Translations under genes and position numbers: made by a program | The notes under the pieces: model-generated | Databases searched by the model: none | Told to the model about the DNA's origin: nothing | What the model saw: the letters and a program-made list of their open reading frames with translations, nothing else | Source of the DNA: CAZPHU01 sp964419255 | Lineage (GTDB): Bacteria > Fibrobacterota > Chitinivibrionia > Chitinivibrionales > CAYFVL01 | Length of the DNA stretch: 64,000 nt | Direction: 5' to 3' | Assembly: GCA_964419255.1 (NCBI GenBank) | Contig: CAYQOU010000006.1 | Span: forward strand, 32,388 to 96,387 | Shown here: positions 51,603 through 60,814 of the stretch, one piece after another | Position numbering within the stretch: the stretch's first letter is position 1 | Layout of the letters: the number at the start of each line of letters is the position of its first letter

Positions 51603-54240
51603 CTCTCACCTCGTTGCGGACATTTGTGATTCCCGCGTTTTCTTCGACGGGACTATTATTCTTCTGAACGTAGGCTGCGCAGATTTGTATCCATTTGTCA
51701 CTCTCTTTTCCATAGTGGGATACTACCCGGGAAATATCGGAAAATTCCATTATACCCATCGCATGCGCATTATGCATATACAGACGGGAATCGGGTGAAT
51801 CAAGCAGCTCCAAAAGCCATCTGTTTACTTTCGAATTGCCGGTGTTGTCAAGCACCTCGAGTGCACGCGCCCTGACATGGCTGTTCTCGTGGTTCAGTTG
51901 ATGCAGGATGGAGGAGATCTGTCCGGTCTTATCCAGAACAGCCGCGATGAATTGAAGCGCCAAAATTTTGCGTTCAATAAAAACCTCCCTTATCGCATAG
52001 CCAAAGAGTTGGATTGCCGAATCGGTGCCCTGCCCGATAACCCGCAGCGCATGCCAGGCCTGATAGATCTCCCGGCACTGCTGCTTTGCAATCGACACCA
52101 GTGCAGTGAAATCCACCTCCTGGCGGGACAGGTATCCGCCGCGCCTCGCCAGAAACAGCCCCTGAAGGTATATTTCGCGAACGACGCCGCCCGACCGCTG
52201 CACCCGATCCACATACGTATCGATAGAATAGCCGGAGGCGATAATTGTGCAAAACATGCGGGCGATGTCCCCTCTTCTCCTCTGACTGCAACCCTCGATG
52301 ACATTTTCAAGATCATCCAGAAGCTGCTCACCGATATTATGTGCAACAGCTCTCAGATACCAGCTCCACACCTGCCTGTCCGAAAGAATCTGCTTTCTGC
52401 GGTCGGAAAAGAATCGGAGCAAAAGATCCTTAGCAAAATCCCCCAGCTTCAATTCACTCAAGACATACAAGCCGCTGGAGTTTTCTTTCTTATCATCGGA
52501 GGCTAACATTGCTTTGAGAGTCTGTTCGTAATAGCCTCTCTTTATATATCGTGAATTTTCCCATAACGCAACCAAGGCATTGGCGCGGACACGATTATTG
52601 CGGTGATTTGCAAAGATCCCCAGGCCGGAATTTACTTTGTAATCCCTGTATTCGGCAAGTGCCAAAACGGCATTTGCCACGACACGACAGTCCGAATCGG
52701 CCAGAAGAGACCGAAAAAGCGGTTTAAGCTCCTCCCTTCGAAGAGGTGTGAGCGCACTGACGATTCGTGAACGCAGGTGCGGAGTGGCCCGACCGATATG
52801 CTCCTTGAGGATGGCTAACGACTCGGGGCTGTTCATCTGAGCCAATGTCTCTACCACCACACCGGCGGTTTCAAACGACTCGGTCCTTAATATTTCATCC
52901 AAAGCATGGTAGATATTTTCGGCTTTGGCAAGTTGATCGATATTTAAAACACTTTTTTTCCTTTTCAGATTAAATCCCGCCAGAAATTGTGTCAGGCTGC
53001 GGGTATAATCTTTTCTCAACCGGAATACAAGAAATATCATTATACCCGAGCCGCCAAGATATACCGCCATGAGAAATGGAAAAGGAAGACAGGCGGGAGC
53101 AAACATCAACCAGAGGCTTGCCATACCGATGGCTGCCGGCTTGACTGCCCCTTCCACGGCCAGCTTTGCCCTCCCCCTGATCTCGTGCGGCAGACTGGAG
53201 AAAAAAACCTGGAAATTGGGAGAGAAAAACGAGTCAAAGAAGGCGATTCTGACCGCCACACCGATTATGATGGCCCAAAACAGCACGAGAGAATGCGGGG
53301 AGTCAATAAAGGCACCGATAACAAGTAGCAGCCCAAACACGATGCACAGCGCCGCGGGAAGCACAAACATGGAGCGGGTGGAGCCAATCGCCCTGATTAG
53401 CCGCCCCGATACCGTCATCTGAAGCAGAAAGGTAGCTGCCATGCTGAAACCGTTGAAATACCCCAGAAACGCCGCAAGCTGCCCGGCCTCTTCATATCGC
53501 CCCCGAATCGCCTGATAGAAAGTGAATTGTTGACTCAGAAGAAGGACAAAAAGCAGGAAATAGAGGATGGATATGGTGCGTAAAAGAGGCTGATTCCACA
53601 GAAGCTTCACATCCGAGCCCACCGTCTTTAAGCGAGCAAGATTGTCCGCGTTGAGATGCTTTTTTCCGGCCGAAAAGGCATAGGCGTGCTTGCGTGCTAT
53701 GGGAGCAAAGAATATTCCCGAAAGAATGGACAGGCATGCCCAGATCGGCAGGAGATTTGATGCCTCCACAAGCCTCAGCAGGCCGGGTATGGCAAAGGAG
53801 ATGGCAATTGCCCCCAGTGTTCCCCCCGCGGCGATGAAAGGAAACTCCCGCCCCGCCTTGCGGGAGTCGGTCAGATCGTTTGCAAGCGTCCAGAATAGAA
53901 GAAAAAGAAGTATCTTACTGACATACGCATAGGAGAAAAGCGGAACAAACAGAAAGCTCATACCGCTCAGAACCGCCAGCCACGCGACCATCAAAACACA
54001 CCCGTGAATCATCGCATATCCAAGGAAAAACTTCGCCCTGTTTACCCGATCGATAACCGGCATGATAAAGGCAGAGGCGACAAAGAGAAAAAGTGCATTG
54101 AACAGATACATGCGGGGAACAAGGGATGAGGGGAAATTGGCCAGAAGCAGCGCCTCGGCGGTACTGTCGCCAAGAATCGCACCGGCAAAACAGAGAAACA
54201 GCAGCGCAAAAAGGGCATATTTCGAAGATTGAGATTTCAT
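51595..54240 (-). CDS. MFS/NTT-type membrane transporter with C-terminal HEAT repeats
   Basis: 881 residues. The N-terminal half (about 1-405) has roughly twelve membrane spans in a major-facilitator or ATP/ADP-translocase-like arrangement (YALFALLFLCFAGAILGDS, FWTLANDLTDSRKAGREF, SHGCVLM-type spans). The C-terminal half (about 430-860) is HEAT-like helical repeats: PESLAILKEHIGRATPHLRS, VVANAVLALAEYRDY, NNRVRANALVALWENS, NSHVRARALEVLDNTG. Proteins of this build are annotated as Npt1/Npt2-family transporters with HEAT and cNMP-binding domains. Here the cNMP domain is a separate overlapping gene. The substrate is unknown. It is first in a five-gene operon. Confidence 0.85.
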   Translation of the reverse strand: MKSQSSKYALFALLFLCFAGAILGDSTAEALLLANFPSSLVPRMYLFNALFLFVASAFIMPVIDRVNRAKFFLGYAMIHGCVLMVAWLAVLSGMSFLFVPLFSYAYVSKILLFLLFWTLANDLTDSRKAGREFPFIAAGGTLGAIAISFAIPGLLRLVEASNLLPIWACLSILSGIFFAPIARKHAYAFSAGKKHLNADNLARLKTVGSDVKLLWNQPLLRTISILYFLLFVLLLSQQFTFYQAIRGRYEEAGQLAAFLGYFNGFSMAATFLLQMTVSGRLIRAIGSTRSMFVLPAALCIVFGLLLVIGAFIDSPHSLVLFWAIIIGVAVRIAFFDSFFSPNFQVFFSSLPHEIRGRAKLAVEGAVKPAAIGMASLWLMFAPACLPFPFLMAVYLGGSGIMIFLVFRLRKDYTRSLTQFLAGFNLKRKKSVLNIDQLAKAENIYHALDEILRTESFETAGVVVETLAQMNSPESLAILKEHIGRATPHLRSRIVSALTPLRREELKPLFRSLLADSDCRVVANAVLALAEYRDYKVNSGLGIFANHRNNRVRANALVALWENSRYIKRGYYEQTLKAMLASDDKKENSSGLYVLSELKLGDFAKDLLLRFFSDRRKQILSDRQVWSWYLRAVAHNIGEQLLDDLENVIEGCSQRRRGDIARMFCTIIASGYSIDTYVDRVQRSGGVVREIYLQGLFLARRGGYLSRQEVDFTALVSIAKQQCREIYQAWHALRVIGQGTDSAIQLFGYAIREVFIERKILALQFIAAVLDKTGQISSILHQLNHENSHVRARALEVLDNTGNSKVNRWLLELLDSPDSRLYMHNAHAMGIMEFSDISRVVSHYGKESDKWIQICAAYVQKNNSPVEENAGITNVRNEVRDA

Positions 54241-54324
54241 CCGGCCATGAGTTTCGCTAACTTGTGGTATGATATATCATTAACAATTGTGACATACAAA
54301 CACATTCTCGTCTACCCATCGCGA

Positions 54325-54367
54325 ACAAAAAAAAGGCAGAAAAGATGCTTTCAACATCACTGCCTTA
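54325..54367 (-). terminator. Terminator after the HhH gene
   Basis: On minus, AAGGCAG (54366-54360) pairs with CTGCCTT (54339-54333), with an inner GATG/CATC stem, followed by a run of eight T. Plus also has an A/T flank, so it may act both ways. It separates the HhH gene from the transporter operon. Confidence 0.88.
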
Positions 54368-54426
54368 AAAAATACATGCAAACCGGAAACGATTCTTACC
54401 TGAATCAGCACTATCGTTGTTGTCTG

Positions 54427-54660
54427 CTAAAACTCCCTCTCCGGCTCAAACGGCTCGAATGAGACCTTGTCGCGTAAAAAAGCAATGGTGCTGCTGTCGA
54501 TTTGGGGTACGTAGGTCAACTCCTGCACCCCCGCAAAGTCCCCGTGAGCCTTGCGGTACTCGACAATCGCATGCGCGCTCTTCTGATCCAGACCGGTGAA
54601 ATCGCATATGGTCTGCTCATCGGCATGGTTAAGATCTACCCGTGGATTGTGTTGCTGCAT
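54427..54660 (-). CDS. Helix-hairpin-helix protein (ComEA-like domain)
   Basis: 77 residues, basically one ComEA-type double HhH unit: VDLNHADEQTICDFTGLDQK (N-terminal strand and first hairpin), SAHAIVEYRKAHGDFAGVQE, then LTYVPQIDSSTIAFLRDKVS (second hairpin). No signal peptide or membrane anchor is present, so it is not a normal ComEA receptor. HhH domains bind DNA without sequence preference. It may act with the ComEC channel at 12.7 kb, but the genes are far apart. Confidence 0.75.
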   Translation of the reverse strand: MQQHNPRVDLNHADEQTICDFTGLDQKSAHAIVEYRKAHGDFAGVQELTYVPQIDSSTIAFLRDKVSFEPFEPEREF

Positions 54661-54864
54661 ATACCAGCCTCCTTGATGTATATCCTGACATAGATTAAGC
54701 TATTGTCGTGCCGAAAGGAGCCGTCTGGCCCAATTAATTCTACCGGATCAGCTGAGCGTTGGAAAACATCAGAGGGTATTTTGCGCGACCGCTTCAACCA
54801 CTCAGCCCTCCGGCTGTGCACCTTATCGGCCGGGCACAACTCGATTCGGCTCCTGTCTACTCAC

Positions 54865-57282
54865 TCATTTGCGCACCCCCGGTACATACCCCTTCAACAT
54901 CAGCGACAAACTGACCACCGTCACCGAGCTGAGCGCCATAGCCGCACCACCCAGCTCCGGACGAAACGTTATCCCCCAAAGCGGATACAAAATCCCGGCC
55001 GCCACCGGTATCAGTGCCGTGTTATAGGCAAACGCCCAGAAGAGATTCTGCTTGATTCGTCCCATCACCTTGCGGCTCAGCTGTATGGCCGCGGCCACAT
55101 CCACCGGATCGTCTTTCATCAGTACGATGTCTCCGCTTTCCACCGCCACATCGGTGCCGCTGCCGATTGCGATTCCCACATCCGATTGGGCAAGGGCGGG
55201 CGCATCGTTTATCCCATCTCCTACAAAGGCCACCTTCCGCCCCTGCGACTGAATCTGCTTTATCGTATCGGCCTTATCCTTGGGAAGAACCTCCGCAATC
55301 ACCTTGTCGATTCCCAGCTGATCTGCCACCGCCTGCGCAGTGCGTTTGTTGTCACCAGTCAGCATCACCACCGAAAGGCCCATCTCACCCAAAACCGATA
55401 TCGCCCTGGCCGCACTCTGCTTGGGTGGGTCGGCCACCGCGATCAGCCCGATTACAATCCCCTCCTCCGCAATCAGCATCACCGTCTTTGCCTGTTGCTC
55501 AAGTAGCCTGGCCTGCTGCTGGATTGCATCCCGCACCGGGATATCATACTCCCGCATCATGGCAAAATTGCCGATCGCAACCCGCTTTCCATCGATTCGG
55601 CCGACTACTCCTTTTCCCTCCAGCGTATCGAACTGCTCACTGTCCGGCAGCAAAAACCCGCCCTGCCCGGCCCTGTCCACGATGGCGTTGGCCAGAGGAT
55701 GCTGGGAATTTTTCTCCAGCGCCGCCGCCAGGCTCAGAAGCTCATCCTCCCCCCGATCAACCGCCACGATATCGGTCACCTGCGGCTTTCCCCGGGTGAG
55801 CGTGCCGGTCTTGTCAAACACCACCGTGCGAAGCTGCTCAGAAACCTCCAGCGCCTCCCCGTTGCGAATCAGCAGACCAAGCTGCGCTCCCCGCCCGATC
55901 CCTACGGTCACCGCGGTTGGAGTCGCCAGTCCCAATGCACAGGGACAGGCAATCACCAGTATGGCAATCAGGGTGGTAAGGGCAAAAAGAAGCGTAGTCT
56001 GGCCGATGAAAAACCATCCGAGAAATGCCGCAACTGCAATGGCCAAAACCACCGGTATAAACCAGGCCACCGCCTTATCGGCAACCCGCTGCACCGGCGG
56101 CTTGCTCCCCTGAGCATCCTCCACCAGTCGAATTATCTGGGCAAGCATGGTATCGCTGCCCACACCGGTGGCCTTTATGTGCAGCACACTGTTTTTATTG
56201 ATTGTTCCTCCCACACACGCCTGTCCCGGCTCGCGAAGCACGGGTACCGGCTCGCCGGTGATCATCGCCTCATCCACATAGCTTTTGCCCTTCACCACCT
56301 CGCCATCGACAGGAATCTTCTCCCCCGGCTTGACGATGACAACATCCCCGACAACCACATCGGCGATGGACACCTCCCTCTGCTGACCATCCCGCAGTAC
56401 AATAGCGGTTTTGGGCTGAAGACCCACAAGTTTTTTTATGGCATCGGATGTCCTGCCCCGGGCCCGCGCCTCCAGAAACCGCCCCAGCATCAGAAAAGAA
56501 GCAAGCATCACGGAAGTTTCGTAAAACATAAACTCGCGAGTAAGGATAATCTCAAACGTCCCCAGCACGCTGGAAACGTAAGCCACCCCGATTCCCATAG
56601 CATACATCACATCCATGGTTAAGGTCCCGTTTCGCAGAGACTTCCAGGCGGCAAGGAAAATCGGGTAGCTTATGTACAAAAACACCGGCGTGGTGATCGC
56701 AAGCATCAGGTAGCTCATCGAAAAAGGAAGCGGAAGATGTATATACATCAGCGCCATAAGCAGTCCGCTGGTGACAAAGCCGACGGTGAAGCGGATTTTC
56801 TTGTCTTGCAACTCCAGGCCTCGGGAGTGCTGTTGGCTTTGCTCCGGAGTCTCCCCCTTCACCCCCAGGTATTCGAAGCCCGCCGATTGCACCGCCTTTC
56901 GGATGTCATCGAGCGTAACCGACGCCGGATCGTAGACCACCGCAGCTGTACCGGCACCAAAGTTTACCTCCGCGCTGTTTACCCCGGGAAGTTTTCCCAC
57001 ATTCTTCTCGATTGTTTGCGCGCAGGAGGCGCAATGCATGCCCCCGATACGCACGACCGTCTTGTTGCGCACGATACCAAAACCCAGGCTCTCGATGGTC
57101 CTCTCCAGCTCCTCGGTACCCACCGTCTCCGGATCGAACTCGACCGTCGCCCGCTGCGCGCCGAAATTTACCCTCGCACTGTCTACACCCGATTTCTGCT
57201 GAAGCGACTTTTCTATATTAATCGCGCATGATGCACAGTGCATGCCAGATATCGCAAATGTTGCTTTCTTGTGCTCACTCAT
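54865..57282 (-). CDS. copA: Copper-exporting P1B-type ATPase
   Basis: 805 residues. Two heavy-metal-associated domains with GMHCASC at 13-19 and 81-87, then eight spans with the transport-site CPCALGLATPTAV, the actuator motif MITGEPVPV, the phosphorylation site DKTGTLTRGKPQ and the hinge GDGINDAPALAQSDVG. All are standard for Cu(I) export across the inner membrane. The CPC motif argues for Cu/Ag over Zn/Cd. No copper regulator (CueR, CsoR, CopY) or chaperone is next to it. A palindrome at 57295 overlaps the likely promoter. Confidence 0.96.
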   Translation of the reverse strand: MSEHKKATFAISGMHCASCAINIEKSLQQKSGVDSARVNFGAQRATVEFDPETVGTEELERTIESLGFGIVRNKTVVRIGGMHCASCAQTIEKNVGKLPGVNSAEVNFGAGTAAVVYDPASVTLDDIRKAVQSAGFEYLGVKGETPEQSQQHSRGLELQDKKIRFTVGFVTSGLLMALMYIHLPLPFSMSYLMLAITTPVFLYISYPIFLAAWKSLRNGTLTMDVMYAMGIGVAYVSSVLGTFEIILTREFMFYETSVMLASFLMLGRFLEARARGRTSDAIKKLVGLQPKTAIVLRDGQQREVSIADVVVGDVVIVKPGEKIPVDGEVVKGKSYVDEAMITGEPVPVLREPGQACVGGTINKNSVLHIKATGVGSDTMLAQIIRLVEDAQGSKPPVQRVADKAVAWFIPVVLAIAVAAFLGWFFIGQTTLLFALTTLIAILVIACPCALGLATPTAVTVGIGRGAQLGLLIRNGEALEVSEQLRTVVFDKTGTLTRGKPQVTDIVAVDRGEDELLSLAAALEKNSQHPLANAIVDRAGQGGFLLPDSEQFDTLEGKGVVGRIDGKRVAIGNFAMMREYDIPVRDAIQQQARLLEQQAKTVMLIAEEGIVIGLIAVADPPKQSAARAISVLGEMGLSVVMLTGDNKRTAQAVADQLGIDKVIAEVLPKDKADTIKQIQSQGRKVAFVGDGINDAPALAQSDVGIAIGSGTDVAVESGDIVLMKDDPVDVAAAIQLSRKVMGRIKQNLFWAFAYNTALIPVAAGILYPLWGITFRPELGGAAMALSSVTVVSLSLMLKGYVPGVRK

Positions 57283-57294
57283 GATCTTTTTCCC

Positions 57295-57310
57295 GTGTAA
57301 TTTTATACAC
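57295..57310 (-). promoter_or_regulatory. Operator-like palindrome upstream of copA
   Basis: GTGTAATTTTATACAC, with 5-base arms GTGTA/TACAC. On minus it reads GTGTATAAAATTACAC and contains TATAAA, a possible -10 box, 12 bases from the copA start. A metal-responsive operator is possible but not matched to a known one. Confidence 0.35.
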
Positions 57311-57334
57311 TACGTATTCAATTAACCCGGCTAT

Positions 57335-57592
57335 ACTAATAAGATGAAAGAAACATCTCTCATGCTAACCGTGCCTTTCGGTTTTCGAGCAATTTGTATT
57401 CCTATTAAGGTATTACGGTTTTGATCACCAAAACGGGGAGTGTCTTACGACGGCTGCGCTACAGCCGTTACGGGGTGTTGCTTTTGCAACAGAGCCCGAA
57501 ACTAAACGATGCCTTATTGCAAAAAGGAGGAGGAACAACCGGTGATCGTATCAGCATGCCTGTATCGACACCGGTTTTTTCTGTTTACCGAA
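57335..57592 (+). ncRNA. Candidate free-standing RNA gene (unassigned)
   Basis: Between copA and the next minus-strand gene lies a plus-strand stretch with RNA-like structure and no protein frame. Hairpins are ACGGCTG/CAGCCGT (57449-57467) and TGTTGC/GCAACA (57477-57492), enclosed by CGGG/CCCG (57434, 57495), giving a three-way junction. A terminator stem ACCGGTG (57538-57544) / CACCGGT (57569-57575) with T6 follows. TATACT at 57332-57337 could be its -10 box. A stretch starting GGGGAGT recalls the yybP-ykoY (Mn) riboswitch loop only weakly. No plus-strand gene follows, so a trans-acting RNA is more likely. Confidence 0.4.
57538..57581 (+). terminator. Rho-independent terminator on plus
   Basis: ACCGGTG and CACCGGT form a perfect 7-bp stem with a long loop of about 24 bases that can pair partly, followed by TTTTTT. 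It points to transcription from the left on plus, where no gene is annotated. Confidence 0.7.
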
Positions 57593-57783
57593 AAATCGAA
57601 TAATCGTCAAATAGACGGTTATGCACCAGGCTGCAACTATTGGATTAAATAGGCTGCCTAACCGGTAAGAAGTTTGCCACTCTTTGTAAACTTGCTGTTT
57701 CTCCACTTTCAACTGATCCTGCATGCCGGCCGGGATGAAAGCGGCTTTTTGTCAGGAAAGAGTATCGACTGTTTTCGCGCTGT
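57593..57783. other. Remaining gene-free bases before the membrane protein
   Basis: No gene, repeat or RNA that I can support. It lies just downstream of the minus-strand gene ending at 57784. Confidence 0.3.
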
Positions 57784-58380
57784 CTACAGGGAATCTATAC
57801 CCGCAAACTCCGGAACCGAAATCAAGCGGTTGCCTGCCTCTGGCTGTCCCTCGGCTGGACACAGCACATGACCGGAGGCTTCAGCGGGAAGAATCCCCGG
57901 TCTTTCACCCCCTCCCAGCAGAAACCTAAGCGTATCACCACCGAGATGGTTTTCCCGGGAGATGGCGGTTATGGGATTTTGATCGATCCCAAAACAAACT
58001 TCGATTAACCGGCTCCACCCATATTCTTCGCGCAGATCCCATCCCGATAAGATCGTATCTTCCGCCACGGGCCCGGCTGTGCGGACATAGACAAACATGG
58101 AATCTATATCGCCATGAAAAATAAGAACCTGCATCTGTTCACAGGTGCGCACCATCCGCAACAGAAAAGGCTTTACTTCCGATACCGTCGTGTCTCCGAC
58201 AGATGGTTCGTAGACGACTTGACTGTCGATAAAAGTATCGATACGCTCCCGGGCTCTGGCTCTGGTGCCGTTTTTACCATCACCGGATATGATTATCACC
58301 GCGATAAAAATCAGCGCAAAGATAAAGATCGCGACAAACAGATTCTGGGTGATTCGTTGTTGCTCTCTCTGAGCCTGCAC
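57784..58380 (-). CDS. Membrane-anchored protein of unknown function
   Basis: 198 residues. One N-terminal membrane span (LFVAIFIFALIFIAVIIIS, about 14-32), then an extracytoplasmic domain of about 165 residues with ERIDTFIDSQVVYEPSVGDT, VRTCEQMQVLIFHGDID and FVYVRTAGPVAEDT. I recognise no family. The C-terminal third is rich in Gly and Pro. It follows the carotenoid-isomerase-like gene by 2 bp and is probably translated from the same message. Confidence 0.55.
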   Translation of the reverse strand: MQAQREQQRITQNLFVAIFIFALIFIAVIIISGDGKNGTRARARERIDTFIDSQVVYEPSVGDTTVSEVKPFLLRMVRTCEQMQVLIFHGDIDSMFVYVRTAGPVAEDTILSGWDLREEYGWSRLIEVCFGIDQNPITAISRENHLGGDTLRFLLGGGERPGILPAEASGHVLCPAEGQPEAGNRLISVPEFAGIDSL

Positions 58381-58382
58381 GC

Positions 58383-59870
58383 CTACTTCACCTTCGTCCT
58401 GAATTTGATGTTCTCCTGGCGACAGAGCCTTTTGATAACTTTACGCCCCGAGATTGCAGCGGTTGACAGTCCCACCAGTGCATCGGCCCACTGCCCTGCC
58501 ATATAGAAGCGGTCGAGCCCCGGAAGCGTCCTGCTGATGCCCCTGCGCATCGCCCGCACCGGTTTCTTGCTCGGTGTCCAGGCCTGAAGCCCGTGCCAGT
58601 TTCCGGTGTAACGGGCAATGGAAACCGGAGTCGACACATCGATGACCTCACTTTTTTTTCTGATACCGGCGAAACGGTTCTCCAGCGCATCCAGTACCGC
58701 TTTGGCTGCCTTTTCCTTCTCTTGCGCATAAGCATCCTTATCGCGATGCAAGGCCTCCCATCTGCTGAAATCGGTACTCAGCATCACTTTGACCACCGTT
58801 TTGCCCTCGGGTGCAAGCGTGTCATCGAAATTATAAATCTCCACATCCAGTCTCTCCCGCTGCTTGCCCGCAACCCAGACCGGCTCATCAAGGAGAACAG
58901 AAAGCGCACAGGGCTGATCCCGCATATTCATCTTCACCCCAAACGATATGTGCATGTTCATCTCCTGGCTGGATGGAAGCTGGGCATAGTAGTCCCGAAT
59001 AGTATCATCCAGATACTTCCCGTCAAGCATCTGATAGATCGTCCGATGTCCGTCGGCAGCCGAAATCACCGCATCAGCACGATGCTCCGAGCCATCCTTA
59101 AGCTGCACCCCGACCGCCTTGCCATGCTCCACCAAAATCTTCTCGACTTCAGCGCCATAGCGTATCTCGCCCCCCAGCTCTTTGAATCGCCGCTCGATCG
59201 ATCCGGCAAAGGCATTCGATCCGCCCTGTATCCATCCCATGGTTTTGCGATGGCAGGCTGCGAGGAAATTGAGATGGATCGCCACCGGAATCTCGGCAAA
59301 CCCATACTGCACAAAAGGCATCGCCTGCCTCAGGAAGGGGTTGGTAAACTGCTGAGCAAACTCCCCCAAGGTCATTTTAAACCAGCGCATTATCTGCGGT
59401 GCCTTTAAGGCGGCCCGAATCGTGTCCACCGCACCAAACAGCGGGAATGCAAGCAGGTCAACCGAGAGGAACTGACGGGCAGCATTACAGTACTGGTCGA
59501 TCACCGCGGCGTCTTCCGGGGCGATCTCCTTGAGATGTTTTTCCAGCCGGTCGATATTGGTATACACTACCAAACGGTTACCTTTCTGATCCTCCACCTG
59601 TACCAGGATGTCCCGATAGATCACGTTTCCGGGATCGAATGCACCCAACTCCTGCCATATCTTGTACAGGGGGGAAGGCGACGCGGTGCCGGCGACATGA
59701 TGCATGCATCCGTCTATCGTGTAACATTTCCTTTTCCAGGCGGTACACAATCCTCCCGGCTGTATGTGCTTCTCGAAAATGGTGGTCTTGAAACCATTTA
59801 TCGCGCCGTAGCAGCCTGCGGACAGACCGGCGATTCCCGCTCCGATCACAATCAAGGTTTTTTCAGCCAT
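58383..59870 (-). CDS. FAD-dependent carotenoid-isomerase/phytoene-desaturase-like oxidoreductase
   Basis: 495 residues. The N-terminal dinucleotide-binding fold reads LIVIGAGIAGLSAGCYGAIN (GxGxxG), and the family region is GFKTTIFEKHIQPGG. The substrate-domain features are GWIQGGSNAFAGSIERRFKE and a C-terminal FAD motif FYMAGQWADALVGLSTAAIS. This is the CrtI/CrtISO/RetSat superfamily, which acts on long polyene or unsaturated-lipid substrates. No carotenoid synthesis gene is nearby, so the substrate is open. It overlaps the next gene by 8 bp. Confidence 0.85.
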   Translation of the reverse strand: MAEKTLIVIGAGIAGLSAGCYGAINGFKTTIFEKHIQPGGLCTAWKRKCYTIDGCMHHVAGTASPSPLYKIWQELGAFDPGNVIYRDILVQVEDQKGNRLVVYTNIDRLEKHLKEIAPEDAAVIDQYCNAARQFLSVDLLAFPLFGAVDTIRAALKAPQIMRWFKMTLGEFAQQFTNPFLRQAMPFVQYGFAEIPVAIHLNFLAACHRKTMGWIQGGSNAFAGSIERRFKELGGEIRYGAEVEKILVEHGKAVGVQLKDGSEHRADAVISAADGHRTIYQMLDGKYLDDTIRDYYAQLPSSQEMNMHISFGVKMNMRDQPCALSVLLDEPVWVAGKQRERLDVEIYNFDDTLAPEGKTVVKVMLSTDFSRWEALHRDKDAYAQEKEKAAKAVLDALENRFAGIRKKSEVIDVSTPVSIARYTGNWHGLQAWTPSKKPVRAMRRGISRTLPGLDRFYMAGQWADALVGLSTAAISGRKVIKRLCRQENIKFRTKVK

Positions 59871-60324
59871 GAAGTTCGCTCCTCCAACGTTTTTTTCGAC
59901 GTCTGACGATTATGGGTATGATCCAGACACTGCAGAGTGCGGCAATAAAATGCATCGGTGCCGCAAGAAGCACATACTCCCTGGGATACAACGCCTTTGC
60001 CGGAGGGATATAAGGCATAAATGATGTCGAAGTGGTGGCTCCAGCCAAAAGAAGCCCTCCTATAACAAATATTATCGTTGCGTACCCGGTCATGCGCGAC
60101 AGGATAAAATACGCAAAACCGCCAAAAAGAACTGCAACCAGCGTGACCAGTATGACCGATACGGGGGTAATGGTCGGGGGGGGTGGTGATGCGGTTGCCG
60201 CAGAGTATGCAAAATAGTATGCAATATTGAGGATCACCGCAATAATCGATGCCAAAACGGCCCCTGTCATGTATTTTGCAAGTCCGGCTCTCTGTTCGGG
60301 GGTCTTTCTCTTCTTTTCCTCCAT
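59863..60324 (-). CDS. Four-span membrane protein (DUF6069-like)
   Basis: 153 residues with four likely membrane spans (about 22-42, 55-75, 82-100, 120-142), for example AVLASIIAVILNIAYYFAYS and TITPVSVILVTLVAVLFGGF. The N- and C-termini are strongly charged (MEEKKRKTPEQR, VRRRKKRWRSE), which fits both ends in the cytoplasm. The layout resembles DUF6069 proteins, a small uncharacterised family, but I cannot confirm it. It is first in an operon with the oxidoreductase. Confidence 0.55.
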   Translation of the reverse strand: MEEKKRKTPEQRAGLAKYMTGAVLASIIAVILNIAYYFAYSAATASPPPPTITPVSVILVTLVAVLFGGFAYFILSRMTGYATIIFVIGGLLLAGATTSTSFMPYIPPAKALYPREYVLLAAPMHFIAALCSVWIIPIIVRRRKKRWRSELHG

Positions 60325-60814
60325 CAGGCAACATCCCTTTCTATACTGATACGCTTCATCTCAAAACACAGGAAAATTATATTTTGCACCATCATTTGGC
60401 ACGGAACCGGACAAATTTATCTGTTTTGAATCAAAAATCGGGCCCGGTTTGGGTCGGAGTTTTTCTCGAAACCCGGGGGGCTTTACGGAATGATTTTCGC
60501 TGCTGTCTGCTGATTTTGCCTTCAGGGAGTAATGAAGAATCTGTCAAACGTGCCGGATTCGTCCTGGGTGACGCAGGGTGCCGCACACGCCAAGAAATGT
60601 CCCGATGAGCCTTCTGTGCACTTCCTGCCCCATCATCGAGCATCATGCAACAGACGAGCGCAATTTCGTAAAAAAACCTTCAACTGCCCCTCCGACAGAT
60701 CGGAAAAGATAATGAAGCGCTGAACCGAAAAGCAACAGTCCTTGCAAGAAAGCTGAACGAATCCCACTCGGCAGCAGCCCTATAGGTCGCCGGTTTTCAT
60801 TTCACTCCTCTGTT
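60325..60814. other. 490-bp region without a recognised gene
   Basis: Lies between the four-span protein start and the rhomboid stop. It has an imperfect inverted repeat GCCCGGTTT (60442-60450) / AAACCCGGG (60469-60477) with no T-run. The region should hold the promoter of the four-span/oxidoreductase operon. Short frames have no start signals. Confidence 0.4.

Noticed and set aside
57434..57500. Mn-sensing yybP-ykoY riboswitch
   Set aside because: Only GGGGAGT and a nearby GAGCCCG resemble the motif, the second conserved loop is not convincing, and no plus-strand transporter gene follows.
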